Assembly (NCBI RefSeq): GCF_004792415.1
Contig: NZ_CP038853.1
Span: 2,914,001 to 2,978,000, forward strand
DNA length: 64,000 bases
Direction of reading: 5' to 3'
From: Pantoea vagans
GTDB lineage: Bacteria > Pseudomonadota > Gammaproteobacteria > Enterobacterales > Enterobacteriaceae
Shown here: positions 8,448-17,037 of the stretch, one piece after another
Layout of the letters: each line of letters opens with the position of its first letter
Numbering within the stretch: the first letter of the stretch is position 1
Program-made: the position numbers and the translations under genes
Notes under the pieces: generated by a model
Told to the model about the DNA's origin: nothing
Seen by the model: only the letters and a program-made list of their open reading frames with translations
Database searches by the model: none

Positions 8448-9122
8448 GTGACCACGGTTTTGATCGTTGAAGATGAAAAAGAGATCCGCCGTTTTGTCCG
8501 GCTGGCGCTGGAAAATGAAGATCTGAAGGTGTTTGACGCCGATACGCTGCAGCGCGGACTGATTGAAGCGGCAACCCGTAAACCTGATTTAGTGATCCTC
8601 GATCTTGGCCTGCCGGATGGGGATGGCACCGATTTTATCCGTGATCTGCGCCAGTGGAGCGCCATACCGGTGATTGTGCTGTCGGCGCGCAGTGATGAAC
8701 AGGATAAGATCGCCGCACTGGATGCCGGGGCGGATGACTATCTGACCAAACCCTTTGGCATTGGCGAACTGCTGGCGCGCGTCCGTGTTGCACTGCGACG
8801 TCATGGTGGTCAGCAGCCCGAAGCCAGAATTCAGTTTGCCGACGTCAGCGTCGATTTTGCCGCACGCCGGGTACAGCGCGGCGGCAGTGAGATTCACCTC
8901 ACGCCGATTGAGTTTCGTCTGTTGAGCATTCTGCTGAATAATGCCGGCAAGGTGCTGACGCAGCGGCAGCTGCTGAGCCAGGTCTGGGGGCCCAATGCGG
9001 TGGAGCACAGCCACTATCTGCGCATTTATATGGGACATCTGCGCCAGAAGCTGGAAGCGAATCCGACCCAACCGGTCCATCTGCTGACCGAAACCGGGAT
9101 CGGCTATCGCTTTATGCCATAA
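8448..9122 (+). CDS. kdpE: KdpE-like response regulator (OmpR family), orphan
   Basis: A 224-residue response regulator very close to E. coli KdpE. The receiver domain (1-120) has the acidic pocket VEDE at 7-10, the phospho-acceptor Asp52 in ILDLGLPDGDG and the Lys in DDYLTKPFG. The C-terminal winged helix has HLTPIEFRLL and NAVEHSHYLRIYMGHLRQKLE. The start is GTG at 8448, with GGCAGG upstream. In E. coli kdpE overlaps the sensor kinase gene kdpD and follows the K+ pump genes kdpFABC; none of these is present here. The gene retains its place between ybfA and pgm. It must be phosphorylated by another kinase, or by a kdpD elsewhere, or act without phosphate. Confidence 0.93.
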   Translation: MTTVLIVEDEKEIRRFVRLALENEDLKVFDADTLQRGLIEAATRKPDLVILDLGLPDGDGTDFIRDLRQWSAIPVIVLSARSDEQDKIAALDAGADDYLTKPFGIGELLARVRVALRRHGGQQPEARIQFADVSVDFAARRVQRGGSEIHLTPIEFRLLSILLNNAGKVLTQRQLLSQVWGPNAVEHSHYLRIYMGHLRQKLEANPTQPVHLLTETGIGYRFMP

Positions 9123-9147
9123 AAAAAGGCGCCAGAGGCGCCTTAGG
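9122..9147 (-). terminator. Hairpin with T-run reading toward kdpE, directly after its stop
   Basis: GGCGCC-AGA-GGCGCC follows seven A on the plus strand, so the minus strand reads a GC-rich stem followed by TTTTTTT. It would stop minus-strand transcripts coming from pgm before they enter kdpE. On the plus strand it lacks a T-run and is at best a weak kdpE terminator. Confidence 0.65.
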
Positions 9148-9201
9148 CTGTTAACAAAATTTAAGCTTGTTCGCTGTGAAGCCGAGCCTGCTCAGGGAAC
9201 A

Positions 9202-9289
9202 GGGTCAGATCGGAAAGACGCAAAAGCCGCCATCCATGGCATGCTCGGCCCGCGCCGTCCTGGCGCGGGACGCTTTCCTCTTCTGACCC
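9202..9289. repeat. Long structured inverted repeat between kdpE and pgm
   Basis: Outer arms GGGTCAGA (9202-9209) and TCTGACCC (9282-9289) pair, continued after small internal loops by GGAAAG (9212-9217) with CTTTCC (9273-9278). Inside sits a second hairpin, CCCGCGCC (9249-9256) with GGCGCGGG (9262-9269), and a near-palindrome around CCATCCATGG. The whole makes a branched about 90-base fold in the 270-bp gap between the convergent genes kdpE and pgm. I do not recognise it as a known RNA family. It may be a species-level palindromic repeat or a structured RNA. Confidence 0.6.
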
Positions 9290-9356
9290 AGTACCCTTCG
9301 CATTGAGTCAATCCGTTGCTGCCAGATTTACCCGGATGTGATTTTGTCATCAGTCT

Positions 9357-9380
9357 GAGGCGCGCGATGCGCCTCTTTAT
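9357..9380 (+). terminator. Hairpin terminator facing pgm
   Basis: GAGGCGC and GCGCCTC flank a 5-base loop, followed on the plus strand by TTTAT. It lies 13 bases beyond the pgm stop and could end plus-strand transcripts from kdpE, and act as a 3' stem for pgm mRNA. Confidence 0.55.
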
Positions 9381-9392
9381 CATCCCAACTTA

Positions 9393-11033
9393 TCAGGCGT
9401 TTTTCAGCACTTCGCTGACAATCTCTACCGCTTCTTTTTCAATCTGCGCGCGGTGTTCTGCGCCGAGGAAGCTTTCACAGTAGATTTTGTAGGCGTCCTC
9501 GGTGCCTGACGGACGAGCAGCAAACCAGCCATTCTCCGTCATCACTTTCAGACCGCCGATTGACGCACCATTACCCGGTGCCGCAGTCAGACGCGCGGTG
9601 ATAGGATCACCCGCCAGCGTATCCGCGCTCACCATCTCGGGTGACAGCTTCGACAGCGCGGCTTTCTGCGCTGAAGTGGCGGATGCCTGCAGACGGTTGT
9701 AGCTTGGTGCACCGAAGCGCGCGGCCAGCTCATCATAGTGCTGCTGCGGGTTTTTACCGGTCACGGCAGTAATTTCAGCCGCCAGCAGACACATGATGAT
9801 GCCATCTTTGTCCGTTGACCATGGCGTGCCGTCGAAACGCAGGAATGACGCGCCCGCGCTCTCTTCACCGCCGAAACCAAAGCTGCCGTCATACAGACCA
9901 TCAACAAACCATTTAAAGCCAACCGGCACTTCCACCAGCTTGCGGCCAATGTCGTTGACGACACGGTCGATCATCGCGCTGGAGACCAGGGTTTTACCTA
10001 CGGCAACATCCTGGCCCCACTGTGGACGGTGCTGGAACAGATAGTTAATCGCGACCGCCAGATAGTGGTTTGGATTCATCAGACCCGCCGGGGTCACAAT
10101 GCCATGACGGTCATAATCGGGATCGTTGCCGAACGCCAGATCAAACTTGTCACGATAGGCCAGCAGGCCTGCCATTGCGCTTTCAGACGAGCAGTCCATG
10201 CGCACGACGCCATCTTTATCCAGATGCATAAAGCGGAAGGTCTGATCGACCGCGTCATTCACCAGCGTCAGATCCAGCTTGTAGTGCTCAGCAATACGCT
10301 GCCAGTAAGCAATACCGGAACCGCCAAGGGGATCAACACCCAGCTTCAGGCCCGCTTTCTGGATCGCCGGGAAGTCGATAATCTCTGCCAGACCTTCAAC
10401 GTACGGCTGGATCAGATCTTTCTCGACCACATGGCCACTCGCCATCGCCTGTTCCAGTGGCAGACGTTTCACCTCTTTCAGCCCATCTTTGATCAGCTGA
10501 TTAGCGCGATCTTCCACTACTTTGGTGACGTTGGTATCAGCCGGTCCGCCGTTAGGTGGGTTGTACTTGATGCCGCCATCTTCCGGTGGGTTGTGCGATG
10601 GCGTGATAACGATGCCGTCAGCCAGTGGGCCGCCCGCTTTGTTGTGCTCAAGAATAGCGTTCGAGATTGCAGGGGTCGGCGTATAGCCATTGTCCTGCTG
10701 CACAATCACATCAACACCGTTCGCTGCCAGCACTTCCAGCACCGACAGGATCGCCGGCTCTGACAGCGCATGGGTGTCTTTACCAACGTAGCAAGGCCCG
10801 GTGATACCGTTCTTTTTGCGCTCTTCAGCAATCGCCTGAGCAATAGCCAGAATGTGCATCTCGTTGAAGCTCTGACGCCCTGCACTGCCGCGATGGCCAG
10901 AGGTGCCAAATTTCACCGCATGTTCCGGGTTCGCCACATCGGGCTGCAGGACATAATATTGTGACGTTAATTGTGCAACGTTAATCAAATCGCTCTGCTG
11001 GGCGGGTTGCCCGGCACGTGGGTGATTGGCCAT
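9393..11033 (-). CDS. pgm: Phosphoglucomutase, alpha-D-glucose
   Basis: A 546-residue enzyme interconverting glucose-1-phosphate and glucose-6-phosphate, a branch point to glycogen, trehalose and cell-wall sugars. It contains the phospho-serine loop [11 protein letters not shown] near residue 146, the metal site [10 protein letters not shown] near 305, and the phosphate-binding [10 protein letters not shown] near 515. The reading frame is open further upstream, but the ATG at 11031-11033 gives [16 protein letters not shown], matching the family N-terminus and length, and has AGGGAG 9 bases before it. It follows seqA by 26 bases and is probably co-transcribed, as in E. coli. Confidence 0.97.
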   Translation of the reverse strand: MANHPRAGQPAQQSDLINVAQLTSQYYVLQPDVANPEHAVKFGTSGHRGSAGRQSFNEMHILAIAQAIAEERKKNGITGPCYVGKDTHALSEPAILSVLEVLAANGVDVIVQQDNGYTPTPAISNAILEHNKAGGPLADGIVITPSHNPPEDGGIKYNPPNGGPADTNVTKVVEDRANQLIKDGLKEVKRLPLEQAMASGHVVEKDLIQPYVEGLAEIIDFPAIQKAGLKLGVDPLGGSGIAYWQRIAEHYKLDLTLVNDAVDQTFRFMHLDKDGVVRMDCSSESAMAGLLAYRDKFDLAFGNDPDYDRHGIVTPAGLMNPNHYLAVAINYLFQHRPQWGQDVAVGKTLVSSAMIDRVVNDIGRKLVEVPVGFKWFVDGLYDGSFGFGGEESAGASFLRFDGTPWSTDKDGIIMCLLAAEITAVTGKNPQQHYDELAARFGAPSYNRLQASATSAQKAALSKLSPEMVSADTLAGDPITARLTAAPGNGASIGGLKVMTENGWFAARPSGTEDAYKIYCESFLGAEHRAQIEKEAVEIVSEVLKNA

Positions 11034-11059
11034 TGGCGCTGCTCCCTGACGCTTAAGTT

Positions 11060-11608
11060 TTAAATGGTGCCGCAAACTTTCTCGGTCAGTTCCGCCGGGA
11101 ACTGCATCGAGAGCATGATGTGTTCGACCATGCTGCATTTACGACCAGTATTGGTGTTGGTGATCACCCAGTACGGCGTGCCGGGCACATGCTTCGGCTT
11201 AGTATGGGTGCCATTCTGTAACAGCGTATGCTCATCACCGGCAAAATAGACGCGGGTGCGGCCCTGCAGAGATGCAGTAGCTTCAGCAAAAGCTGCAGTA
11301 TCAAGACGATAGAGCGTTGACAAGATAAGCATAAAGCGATTCACCGCCCGCTTCTGCTCCGCATATTCATCAGAGAGCAGCAGCTCACGCACCGCGCGGA
11401 CACGATCCTGCGGGCGCGAACCCACGGACGCAGGCTGAGACTCTTTCGCTGCCTCTTTTGAGGCTGGCTGAGCAGGCGAAGCGGGTGCAGTCTGACCGGC
11501 AGTGAACTTCAGCATACGACGCAGAATGTCGGATGCGCTTTCACCAATGTGTTGCGTGTGGCTGGCAATATAACGGTAGAGCTCTTCGTCAACTTCGATC
11601 GTTTTCAT
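11060..11608 (-). CDS. seqA: Replication initiation regulator SeqA
   Basis: A 182-residue protein that binds hemimethylated GATC pairs and sequesters new origins. The N-terminal oligomerisation domain starts [19 protein letters not shown] variable Ala/Pro/Gln linker follows (about residues 50-70). The C-terminal DNA-binding domain carries GRTRVYFA and the conserved [19 protein letters not shown]. coli SeqA has 181 residues; only the linker differs much. It is first in the seqA-pgm unit and divergent from ybfF. Confidence 0.97.
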   Translation of the reverse strand: MKTIEVDEELYRYIASHTQHIGESASDILRRMLKFTAGQTAPASPAQPASKEAAKESQPASVGSRPQDRVRAVRELLLSDEYAEQKRAVNRFMLILSTLYRLDTAAFAEATASLQGRTRVYFAGDEHTLLQNGTHTKPKHVPGTPYWVITNTNTGRKCSMVEHIMLSMQFPAELTEKVCGTI

Positions 11609-11858
11609 CTTATTCCGTACGGTTCTTTCTCATGACAGAACCACCTGTTTCCTGAAAAGCTCTGAGTATAGTCAGGCAATTCAAAGGATGTGCGGGTTCT
11701 AACATCAGGATTATAAAGTTAAATTCAGGCGGGTTGTTAGCAATCAAACGGTTTACGGGCAAAAGTCAGAATATGTCCTAATGCCGCCGGAACCGGCGCG
11801 CCTGAAAAGGTGAAACCATGATAACCTAAGCACAGGTCTCAAACTTAAGAACTTTGCT

Positions 11859-12623
11859 ATGATTTTGAACGCCCGTCTGCAAACTGAACAATCCCCTGGT
11901 GATTCCCTGCCCATCCTGTTAATCCACGGCCTGTTTGGCAGTCTGGATAACCTTGGCGTGCTGGCGCGCGGGCTAAAAGATGCCGGGCCTCTGCTGCAGG
12001 TTGATGTCCGCAATCACGGACTCTCACCACGATCTGACGAGATGAACTACGCTGTAATGGCGCAGGACATGGTCGATACGCTGGATGCGCAAGGCATTGA
12101 ACGCGTCGCGGTGATCGGTCACTCAATGGGCGGGAAGATCGCCATGACCATGAGCGCGCTGGTGCCGGACCGCATTGAGCGGCTGGTGATGATCGATATC
12201 GCTCCGGTCGACTACCAGACCCGCCGCCATGATGAGATTTTTGCCGGCATTCGTGCTGTAACCGACGCAGGCGTCTCCTCGCGTAGTGAGGCGGCGACGA
12301 TTATGCATACGCTTATCGATGAAGAAGGGGTGATTCAGTTCCTGCTGAAGTCATTTCAGGCGGGCGAGTGGCGCTTCAACGTCCCGGTGCTGTGGGATAA
12401 CTACACCACGATTTCGGGCTGGCAGCCGGTTCCGGCATGGGATCATCCGGCGCTGTTTATTCGCGGCGGCGACTCCAGCTATCTGGACAACCGCTACCGC
12501 GATGAGTTGCTGCAGCAGTTCCCGGCCGCGCAGGCACATGTCATTGGAGGCGCGGGACACTGGGTTCATGCAGAGAAACCCGATGCCGTTTTGCGCAGTG
12601 TCCGTCGCTTTTTTGCGCTTTAA
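11859..12623 (+). CDS. ybfF: Alpha/beta hydrolase (esterase) YbfF
   Basis: A 254-residue cytoplasmic esterase of the alpha/beta hydrolase fold. The oxyanion segment LLIHGLFGSLDNLG is near residue 22, the nucleophile elbow GHSMGG near residue 88, and the catalytic His in GAGHWVHAEKPD near 232. The family hydrolyses short to medium acyl esters, including acyl-CoA for YbfF. It lies between seqA (divergent) and ybfE, as in E. coli. The ribosome site is weak, so expression may be low. Confidence 0.93.
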   Translation: MILNARLQTEQSPGDSLPILLIHGLFGSLDNLGVLARGLKDAGPLLQVDVRNHGLSPRSDEMNYAVMAQDMVDTLDAQGIERVAVIGHSMGGKIAMTMSALVPDRIERLVMIDIAPVDYQTRRHDEIFAGIRAVTDAGVSSRSEAATIMHTLIDEEGVIQFLLKSFQAGEWRFNVPVLWDNYTTISGWQPVPAWDHPALFIRGGDSSYLDNRYRDELLQQFPAAQAHVIGGAGHWVHAEKPDAVLRSVRRFFAL

Positions 12624-12791
12624 AAGCAAATAGATGGCGGCAAAGGTTTAGGATTGGCGTCCGGAGTAAGCGTGAAGTATGATGGCGCGCTAAAATTTTG
12701 CCGCGCGTCCGTTTTGCTGCGGCAATAGCCAATAATTTATAATCTGCGCGGTGAGTGACTGGCGCCCGCCCCCATTCAGTTTTACTAAGCC

Positions 12792-13067
12792 ATGGCAAAA
12801 GAACAGACTGACCGCACGACGCTCGATCTCTTTGCTGATGAGCGCCGCCCTGGTCGACCCAAAACCAGTCCGCTTTCGCGTGATGAACAGCTGCGCATCA
12901 ACAAGCGTAATCAACTCAAACGTGACAAAGGACGCGGACTTCGTCGTGTCGAACTGAAAATGAACAGTGAAGCCGTCGATGCGCTCAACACGCTGGCAGA
13001 ACAGCGCAATCTCAGCCGCAGCGAGCTGATTGAACAGATGCTGCTGGCACAGCTCAAACTGGATTAA
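12792..13067 (+). CDS. ybfE: Ribbon-helix-helix-like protein YbfE
   Basis: A 91-residue basic protein starting MAKEQTDRTTLDLFADE, matching E. coli YbfE (97 residues) over almost its whole length but with a shorter C-terminus. The pattern RRVELKMNSEAVDALNTLAEQRNLSRSELIEQML resembles a ribbon-helix-helix DNA-binding fold in the C-terminal half. In E. coli it is listed as LexA-regulated. I looked upstream for a CTG-N10-CAG box and found none, so SOS control is not supported here. The role is unknown. Confidence 0.88.
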   Translation: MAKEQTDRTTLDLFADERRPGRPKTSPLSRDEQLRINKRNQLKRDKGRGLRRVELKMNSEAVDALNTLAEQRNLSRSELIEQMLLAQLKLD

Positions 13068-13199
13068 TGCGGGCAAATCGCACGCAGGAGCAAATGTCGG
13101 GGCTTTAACCGTTCACCGGTTTTCTCTCGTCTGCTATTATTCGCTGAAATGTGCTGCGGCACACATCTCATTATCAGGATTTAAGAGGTTATTTTACTC

Positions 13200-13730
13200 A
13201 TGGCACTCGTAGGCATCTTCTTTGGCAGCGATACCGGCAATACCGAAAACATTGCAAAAATGATCCAGAAACAGCTGGGTACAGACGTTGCAGAAGTGCA
13301 TGACATCGCGAAAAGCACAAAAGAAGATCTGGAAGCGTTTGATATCCTGCTGCTGGGCATTCCGACCTGGTACTACGGTGAAGCGCAGTGCGACTGGGAT
13401 GACTTTTTCCCGACGCTGGAAGAGATCGATTTCAACGGCAAGCTGGTTGCGCTGTTTGGCTGCGGCGATCAGGAAGATTACGCGGAGTACTTCTGTGATG
13501 CGATGGGCACGATCCGTGACATCATTGAGCCGCACGGTGCCGTGATTGTCGGACACTGGCCAACCGAAGGTTACCACTTCGAAGCCTCAAAAGGTCTGGC
13601 CGATGATACCCACTTCCTGGGTCTGGCCATTGATGAAGATCGCCAGCCTGAACTGACTAACCAGCGCGTAGAGCAGTGGGTTAAGCAGATTTCTGATGAA
13701 CTGCAGCTGAAAGATATCCTCGAAGCCTGA
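13200..13730 (+). CDS. fldA: Flavodoxin 1
   Basis: A 176-residue FMN electron carrier that feeds radical-SAM enzymes, methionine synthase and the isoprenoid pathway; LipA and MiaB in this window need such a donor. The phosphate-binding loop GSDTGNTENIAK is at residues 9-20, and aromatic FMN partners are in PTWYYGEAQCDWDD near 56-69 and GCGDQEDYAEYFCDA near 87-101. It is the long-chain type and same length as the E. coli protein. As in E. coli it precedes fur. A ribosome site TTAAGAGG lies upstream of the ATG. Confidence 0.97.
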   Translation: MALVGIFFGSDTGNTENIAKMIQKQLGTDVAEVHDIAKSTKEDLEAFDILLLGIPTWYYGEAQCDWDDFFPTLEEIDFNGKLVALFGCGDQEDYAEYFCDAMGTIRDIIEPHGAVIVGHWPTEGYHFEASKGLADDTHFLGLAIDEDRQPELTNQRVEQWVKQISDELQLKDILEA

Positions 13731-13740
13731 TCCTGCCCGA

Positions 13741-13768
13741 CTCAATGTGAGCGCCAGCTCACATTGAG
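13741..13768. repeat. Perfect 12-bp inverted repeat after fldA
   Basis: CTCAATGTGAGC and GCTCACATTGAG flank GCCA, 10 bases past the fldA stop. The stem is perfect but there is no T-run, so it may protect the fldA mRNA 3' end or be a factor-dependent end. It looks like a CRP site, but the half-site spacing is 8 instead of 6. Confidence 0.6.
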
Positions 13769-13988
13769 GCAATGGAAATTCCTATAGAAATAATAGCCAC
13801 ATTTTTTTAACTTTCTCCGTTTAATCTGTAGAATACCCGCATCGATCTTCCGCTTATTTCTCAGGCGGCAAGACTAAGCGATGTACCAACAGACATCTGC
13901 CAGAATCCTCCCCGGCCCGGTGACCTATCCCCCACAGCCCGTGATGATTCAGGCACGCCCTCTGGTTTTCATTTCATCGCTTCAGTTC

Positions 13989-14018
13989 TATAATGAGACG
14001 CAAATGAGAATGAGCGCA
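13989..14018 (+). promoter_or_regulatory. Probable Fur box / -10 region of uof-fur
   Basis: The stretch around 13989-14018 contains TATAAT followed by several ATGAGA/AATGAG repeats, resembling the E. coli fur promoter where a Fur box (GATAATGAT-type hexamers) overlaps the -10. It fits iron-dependent autoregulation. The match to the 19-bp consensus is partial. Confidence 0.45.
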
Positions 14019-14084
14019 GATCGACATTCAAGGCGACAAGCCACAAAAGTGAATATAGTGACAGGACAAAATCCGCATGACTGA
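14004..14084 (+). CDS. uof: uof-like leader peptide upstream of fur
   Basis: A 26-codon frame (from the ATG at 14004; a second ATG is at 14010) whose stop overlaps the fur start, as in E. coli uof. The C-terminal residues VNIVTGQNPHD resemble my recall of the 28-residue E. coli Uof ending VNRLVTGQIPHD; the rest differs. In E. coli, fur translation is coupled to uof and the sRNA RyhB represses fur by blocking uof. The overlap ATGACTGA is the coupling point. The frame is open further upstream to 13881, but the promoter-like TATAAT at 13991 suggests that the short form is transcribed. Confidence 0.65.
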   Translation: MRMSADRHSRRQATKVNIVTGQNPHD

Positions 14085-14520
14085 CAACAACACCGCATTA
14101 AAGAAGGCTGGCCTGAAAGTGACGCTGCCCAGACTGAAAATTCTGGAAGTGCTTCAGGAACCTGAGTGCCATCACGTCAGTGCGGAAGATTTGTACAAAC
14201 GCCTGATCGATATCGGCGAAGAGATTGGCCTGGCTACGGTTTACCGTGTTCTGAACCAGTTTGATGACGCTGGTATCGTGACCCGTCATAACTTTGAAGG
14301 CGGCAAATCTGTCTTTGAACTGACGCAGCAGCATCACCACGATCATCTGATCTGCCTGGATTGCGGCAAAGTTATTGAGTTCAGCGATGAGTCGATCGAA
14401 ACGCGTCAGCGTGAAATCGCCACCCGTCATGGCATCAAGCTGACCAACCACAGCCTCTATCTCTATGGACACTGTACGCTGGGCGATTGCCGGGAAGATG
14501 AAACCCTGCACGACCAGTAA
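14077..14520 (+). CDS. fur: Ferric uptake regulator
   Basis: A 147-residue metal-dependent repressor of iron uptake genes. The N-terminal winged helix (to about 80) includes KVTLPRLKILEVL and the recognition helix GLATVYRVLNQF. The dimerisation domain has the metal-binding HHHDHLICLDCGKVIEF (about 86-102) and a C-terminal CxxxxC-like GHCTLGDCRED. It is one residue shorter than E. coli Fur with a divergent last few residues. It overlaps the uof-like leader by 8 bases and ends before a strong bidirectional terminator. Confidence 0.98.
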   Translation: MTDNNTALKKAGLKVTLPRLKILEVLQEPECHHVSAEDLYKRLIDIGEEIGLATVYRVLNQFDDAGIVTRHNFEGGKSVFELTQQHHHDHLICLDCGKVIEFSDESIETRQREIATRHGIKLTNHSLYLYGHCTLGDCREDETLHDQ

Positions 14521-14533
14521 CGCGACCTGAAAT

Positions 14534-14564
14534 AAAAAAACCGGTGAATTCACCGGTTTTTTTT
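14534..14564. terminator. Bidirectional terminator after fur
   Basis: ACCGGTGAATTCACCGGT is a perfect palindrome flanked by runs of A on the left and T on the right, so it can end fur on the plus strand and the 14.6 kb gene on the minus strand. Confidence 0.9.
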
Positions 14565-14585
14565 CGTCTGTCCTGGGCTGCGATA

Positions 14586-14981
14586 TCAGGCGACCAGCGT
14601 CTCCTGCAGATAACGCCAGCGTGGAATGGAGCTGCTGCAGTCCAGTATCGCCAGCGAAATACGGCTCTGATTATTGCCATTCATCATCTGCATTTCGCGA
14701 TACTGCACGGTGATCTCTTTTTCATGATGAGAAAGGATGACGTGCTCGCAGGTGGCAATACGCATCCCTTCGCGCTGTCCCTGCAGCTGCCGGAAGAGTT
14801 CCTCGACCTCGTTCAGATTGCACTCTCTGCCCTTTGGGGTGACCATGCGGAATTCAGGATGGAAATAGGACATCAGCAGCTCAAAACTGTCATCAGATCC
14901 GGCAGGCTGGTTAAAAATACGTTCAATGAGCTGATGTAAAACGACCACACTGTTTCTGGCTTCCTGGGCGAGAACTGTCAT
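14586..14981 (-). CDS. NTF2/SnoaL-like small protein of unknown function
   Basis: A 131-residue soluble protein starting MTVLAQEARNSVVVLHQLIE with an AAGGAA ribosome site 8 bases upstream. The pattern of an N-terminal helix pair, the SYFHPEFRMVTPKG segment near residue 40 and alternating strands (TCEHVILSHHEKEITVQYREMQ) suggest a DUF4440/SnoaL cone-shaped fold; no catalytic residues are identifiable. It occupies the place where E. coli has the chitoporin genes chiP-chiQ between fur and glnS. It has its own promoter region and shares the fur terminator. Function unknown. Confidence 0.7.
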   Translation of the reverse strand: MTVLAQEARNSVVVLHQLIERIFNQPAGSDDSFELLMSYFHPEFRMVTPKGRECNLNEVEELFRQLQGQREGMRIATCEHVILSHHEKEITVQYREMQMMNGNNQSRISLAILDCSSSIPRWRYLQETLVA

Positions 14982-15161
14982 TTTTTTTCCTTCTGTAACC
15001 CGCTTTGCAACCTCTGAGAGCGCATAGCCTACCTGAAAGCGGATAATTCACATCCGGAAATTGATTAATTTTTTTAAACTCAGATTTCTCTCACAATGTG
15101 GCATTTAAACGGTTGCGGTTAGGTCAGAATAAACGTCGGCAATGATTAAAATCGGGGCAAC

Positions 15162-15190
15162 AAAAAAGGGCGATAAATCGCCCTTTTGTC
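15162..15190 (-). terminator. Terminator after glnS
   Basis: On the minus strand AAGGGCGATTTATCGCCCTTTTTTG forms a stem with a six-T tail 30 bases after the glnS stop. A-rich flanks also allow termination on the other strand. Confidence 0.85.
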
Positions 15191-15217
15191 ATTTTATGAG
15201 GTCAGCCTCAAAAAAAT

Positions 15218-16885
15218 TTATTCGCCGGTTTTCGCCCAGGTATCACGAAGACCGACGGTGCGGTTAAACACCAGCTGCGACGGTTTAGAGTAAACGCTGT
15301 CGGCACAGAAATAACCTTCACGTTCAAACTGGAACGGAGTGGTCGGTTCTGCATCGCGCAGGCCCGGTTCCACAAAGCCCTGTTTGATCGCCAGTGACTC
15401 AGGGTTGATCACCGCCAGGAAGTCCTCTGCCGCGCCCGGATTTGGCACACTGAACAGACGATCATAAAGACGGAACTCTGCTGGCTGCGCGTGATCCGCA
15501 GACACCCAGTGAATCACCCCTTTGACCTTACGGCCATCGGCAGGATCTTTGCTCAGCGTATCTGTGTCGCTGGTGCAGTAGATGCAGGTGATGTTGCCCG
15601 CTTCATCTTTAGCGACGCGCTCAGCACGAATCACATAGGCATTACGCAGGCGGACTTCTTTGCCCAGTACCAGACGCTTATATTGCTTGTTCGCCTCTTC
15701 GCGGAAGTCGGCACGGTCGATCCAGATCTCACGGCTGAACGGCACTTCACGCGTGCCCATCTCCGGTTTACCCGGATGATTTGGCATGGTGATGATTTCG
15801 TTATGGCCTGCTGGCAGGTTTTCAATCACCACTTTCAGCGGGTCCAGCACGGCCATGGCACGTGGCGCGTTCTCGTTCAGGTCGTCGCGAATACAGGATT
15901 CCAGCGAGGCCATCTCCACGATGTTATCCTGCTTGGTCACGCCAATACGACGGCAGAATTCTCGGATAGAGGCGGCGGTGTATCCACGACGACGCAGACC
16001 TGAAACGGTCAGCATGCGCGGATCGTCCCAGCCTTCTACGTGCTTCTCGCTCACCAGCTGAGTGAGTTTGCGTTTCGACATCACCGCATACTCCAGATTC
16101 AGGCGCGAGAACTCATACTGACGCGGATGAACCGGAATGGTGATGTTATCCAGCACCCAGTCATAGAGACGGCGGTTGTCCTGGAACTCCAGCGTACACA
16201 GCGAGTGCGTAATGCCTTCCAGCGCATCGGAGATGCAGTGGGTAAAGTCATACATCGGGTAGATGCACCACTTGTTGCCGGTCTGGTGGTGTTCCGCGAA
16301 CTTGATGCGGTAAAGCACCGGATCGCGCATCACGATGAAATTAGAGGCCATGTCGATTTTAGCGCGCAGACAGGCCGTGCCCTCGGCAAACTCACCGTTA
16401 CGCATCTTCTCAAACAACGCCAGGTTCTCTTCCACGCTGCGGTCGCGATAAGGGCTGTTTTTGCCCGGCTCTTTCAGGGTGCCGCGATATTCGCGAATCT
16501 GATCCGGACTCAGCTCATCTACGTAGGCAAGACCTTTAGAAATCAGCTCGATGGCATAGTCATAAAGCTGATCAAAATAGTTTGATGAGTAACAGACCTC
16601 ACCGCTCCACTCAAAACCCAGCCACTGGACGTCACGCTTGATGGATTCAACAAATTCCACATCCTCTTTAACCGGATTGGTATCGTCGAAACGCAGGTTG
16701 CATTGCCCCTGATAATCCTGGGCGATGCCAAAATTCAGACAGATCGATTTTGCATGACCAATATGCAGATAGCCATTGGGCTCCGGCGGAAAACGGGTAT
16801 GCACGCTGCTGTGCTTACCGCTCGCCAAATCTTCGTCAATGATCTGACGAATAAAGTTAGTTGGGCGGGCTTCAGCCTCACTCAT
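15218..16885 (-). CDS. glnS: Glutaminyl-tRNA synthetase
   Basis: A 555-residue class I aminoacyl-tRNA synthetase that charges the four tRNA-Gln genes present at 25.8-26.3 kb. The HIGH motif is in [11 protein letters not shown] near residue 40 and the KMSKS-type loop is VMSKRKL near 268. The C-terminal beta barrels bind the anticodon. The frame is open 21 codons further upstream, but [20 protein letters not shown] from the ATG at 16883-16885 matches the family N-terminus and length (E. coli 554). Single-gene unit with its own terminator. Confidence 0.97.
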   Translation of the reverse strand: MSEAEARPTNFIRQIIDEDLASGKHSSVHTRFPPEPNGYLHIGHAKSICLNFGIAQDYQGQCNLRFDDTNPVKEDVEFVESIKRDVQWLGFEWSGEVCYSSNYFDQLYDYAIELISKGLAYVDELSPDQIREYRGTLKEPGKNSPYRDRSVEENLALFEKMRNGEFAEGTACLRAKIDMASNFIVMRDPVLYRIKFAEHHQTGNKWCIYPMYDFTHCISDALEGITHSLCTLEFQDNRRLYDWVLDNITIPVHPRQYEFSRLNLEYAVMSKRKLTQLVSEKHVEGWDDPRMLTVSGLRRRGYTAASIREFCRRIGVTKQDNIVEMASLESCIRDDLNENAPRAMAVLDPLKVVIENLPAGHNEIITMPNHPGKPEMGTREVPFSREIWIDRADFREEANKQYKRLVLGKEVRLRNAYVIRAERVAKDEAGNITCIYCTSDTDTLSKDPADGRKVKGVIHWVSADHAQPAEFRLYDRLFSVPNPGAAEDFLAVINPESLAIKQGFVEPGLRDAEPTTPFQFEREGYFCADSVYSKPSQLVFNRTVGLRDTWAKTGE

Positions 16886-16986
16886 CTCAAAAATCCTCAA
16901 TACGAATAACGGGTGATTTGTACCACGAAGTAACGGAGTATGATCCACAAAGCGTCTGAGGGAAACAACCGTTTGTTAAGCCTTTA

Positions 16987-17017
16987 AAACAAAAAAGGCA
17001 GGAATCGCTTCCTGCCT
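16987..17017 (-). terminator. Terminator after nagE
   Basis: On the minus strand GGCAGGAAGCGATTCCTGCC, an 8-bp stem, is followed by TTTTTTG about 20 bases beyond the nagE stop. Confidence 0.88.
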
Positions 17018-17037
17018 GTGGGGTTCTGTTGCGGGGA

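Noticed and set aside
12624..12791. LexA box before ybfE
   Set aside because: ybfE is LexA-linked in E. coli, but no CTG-N10-CAG site is present in this gap.
12690..13076. 128-residue open frame antisense to ybfE
   Set aside because: It covers ybfE completely, and ybfE matches a known protein.
13741..13768. CRP site in the palindrome after fldA
   Set aside because: TGTGA and TCACA half-sites are present but 8 bases apart instead of 6, and the position is downstream of a gene, not at a promoter.
13881..14003. Upstream extension of the uof-like frame to 67 codons
   Set aside because: The TATAAT and Fur-box-like elements lie inside this part, so it is probably not transcribed with fur from the main promoter; only the 26-codon form is supported.
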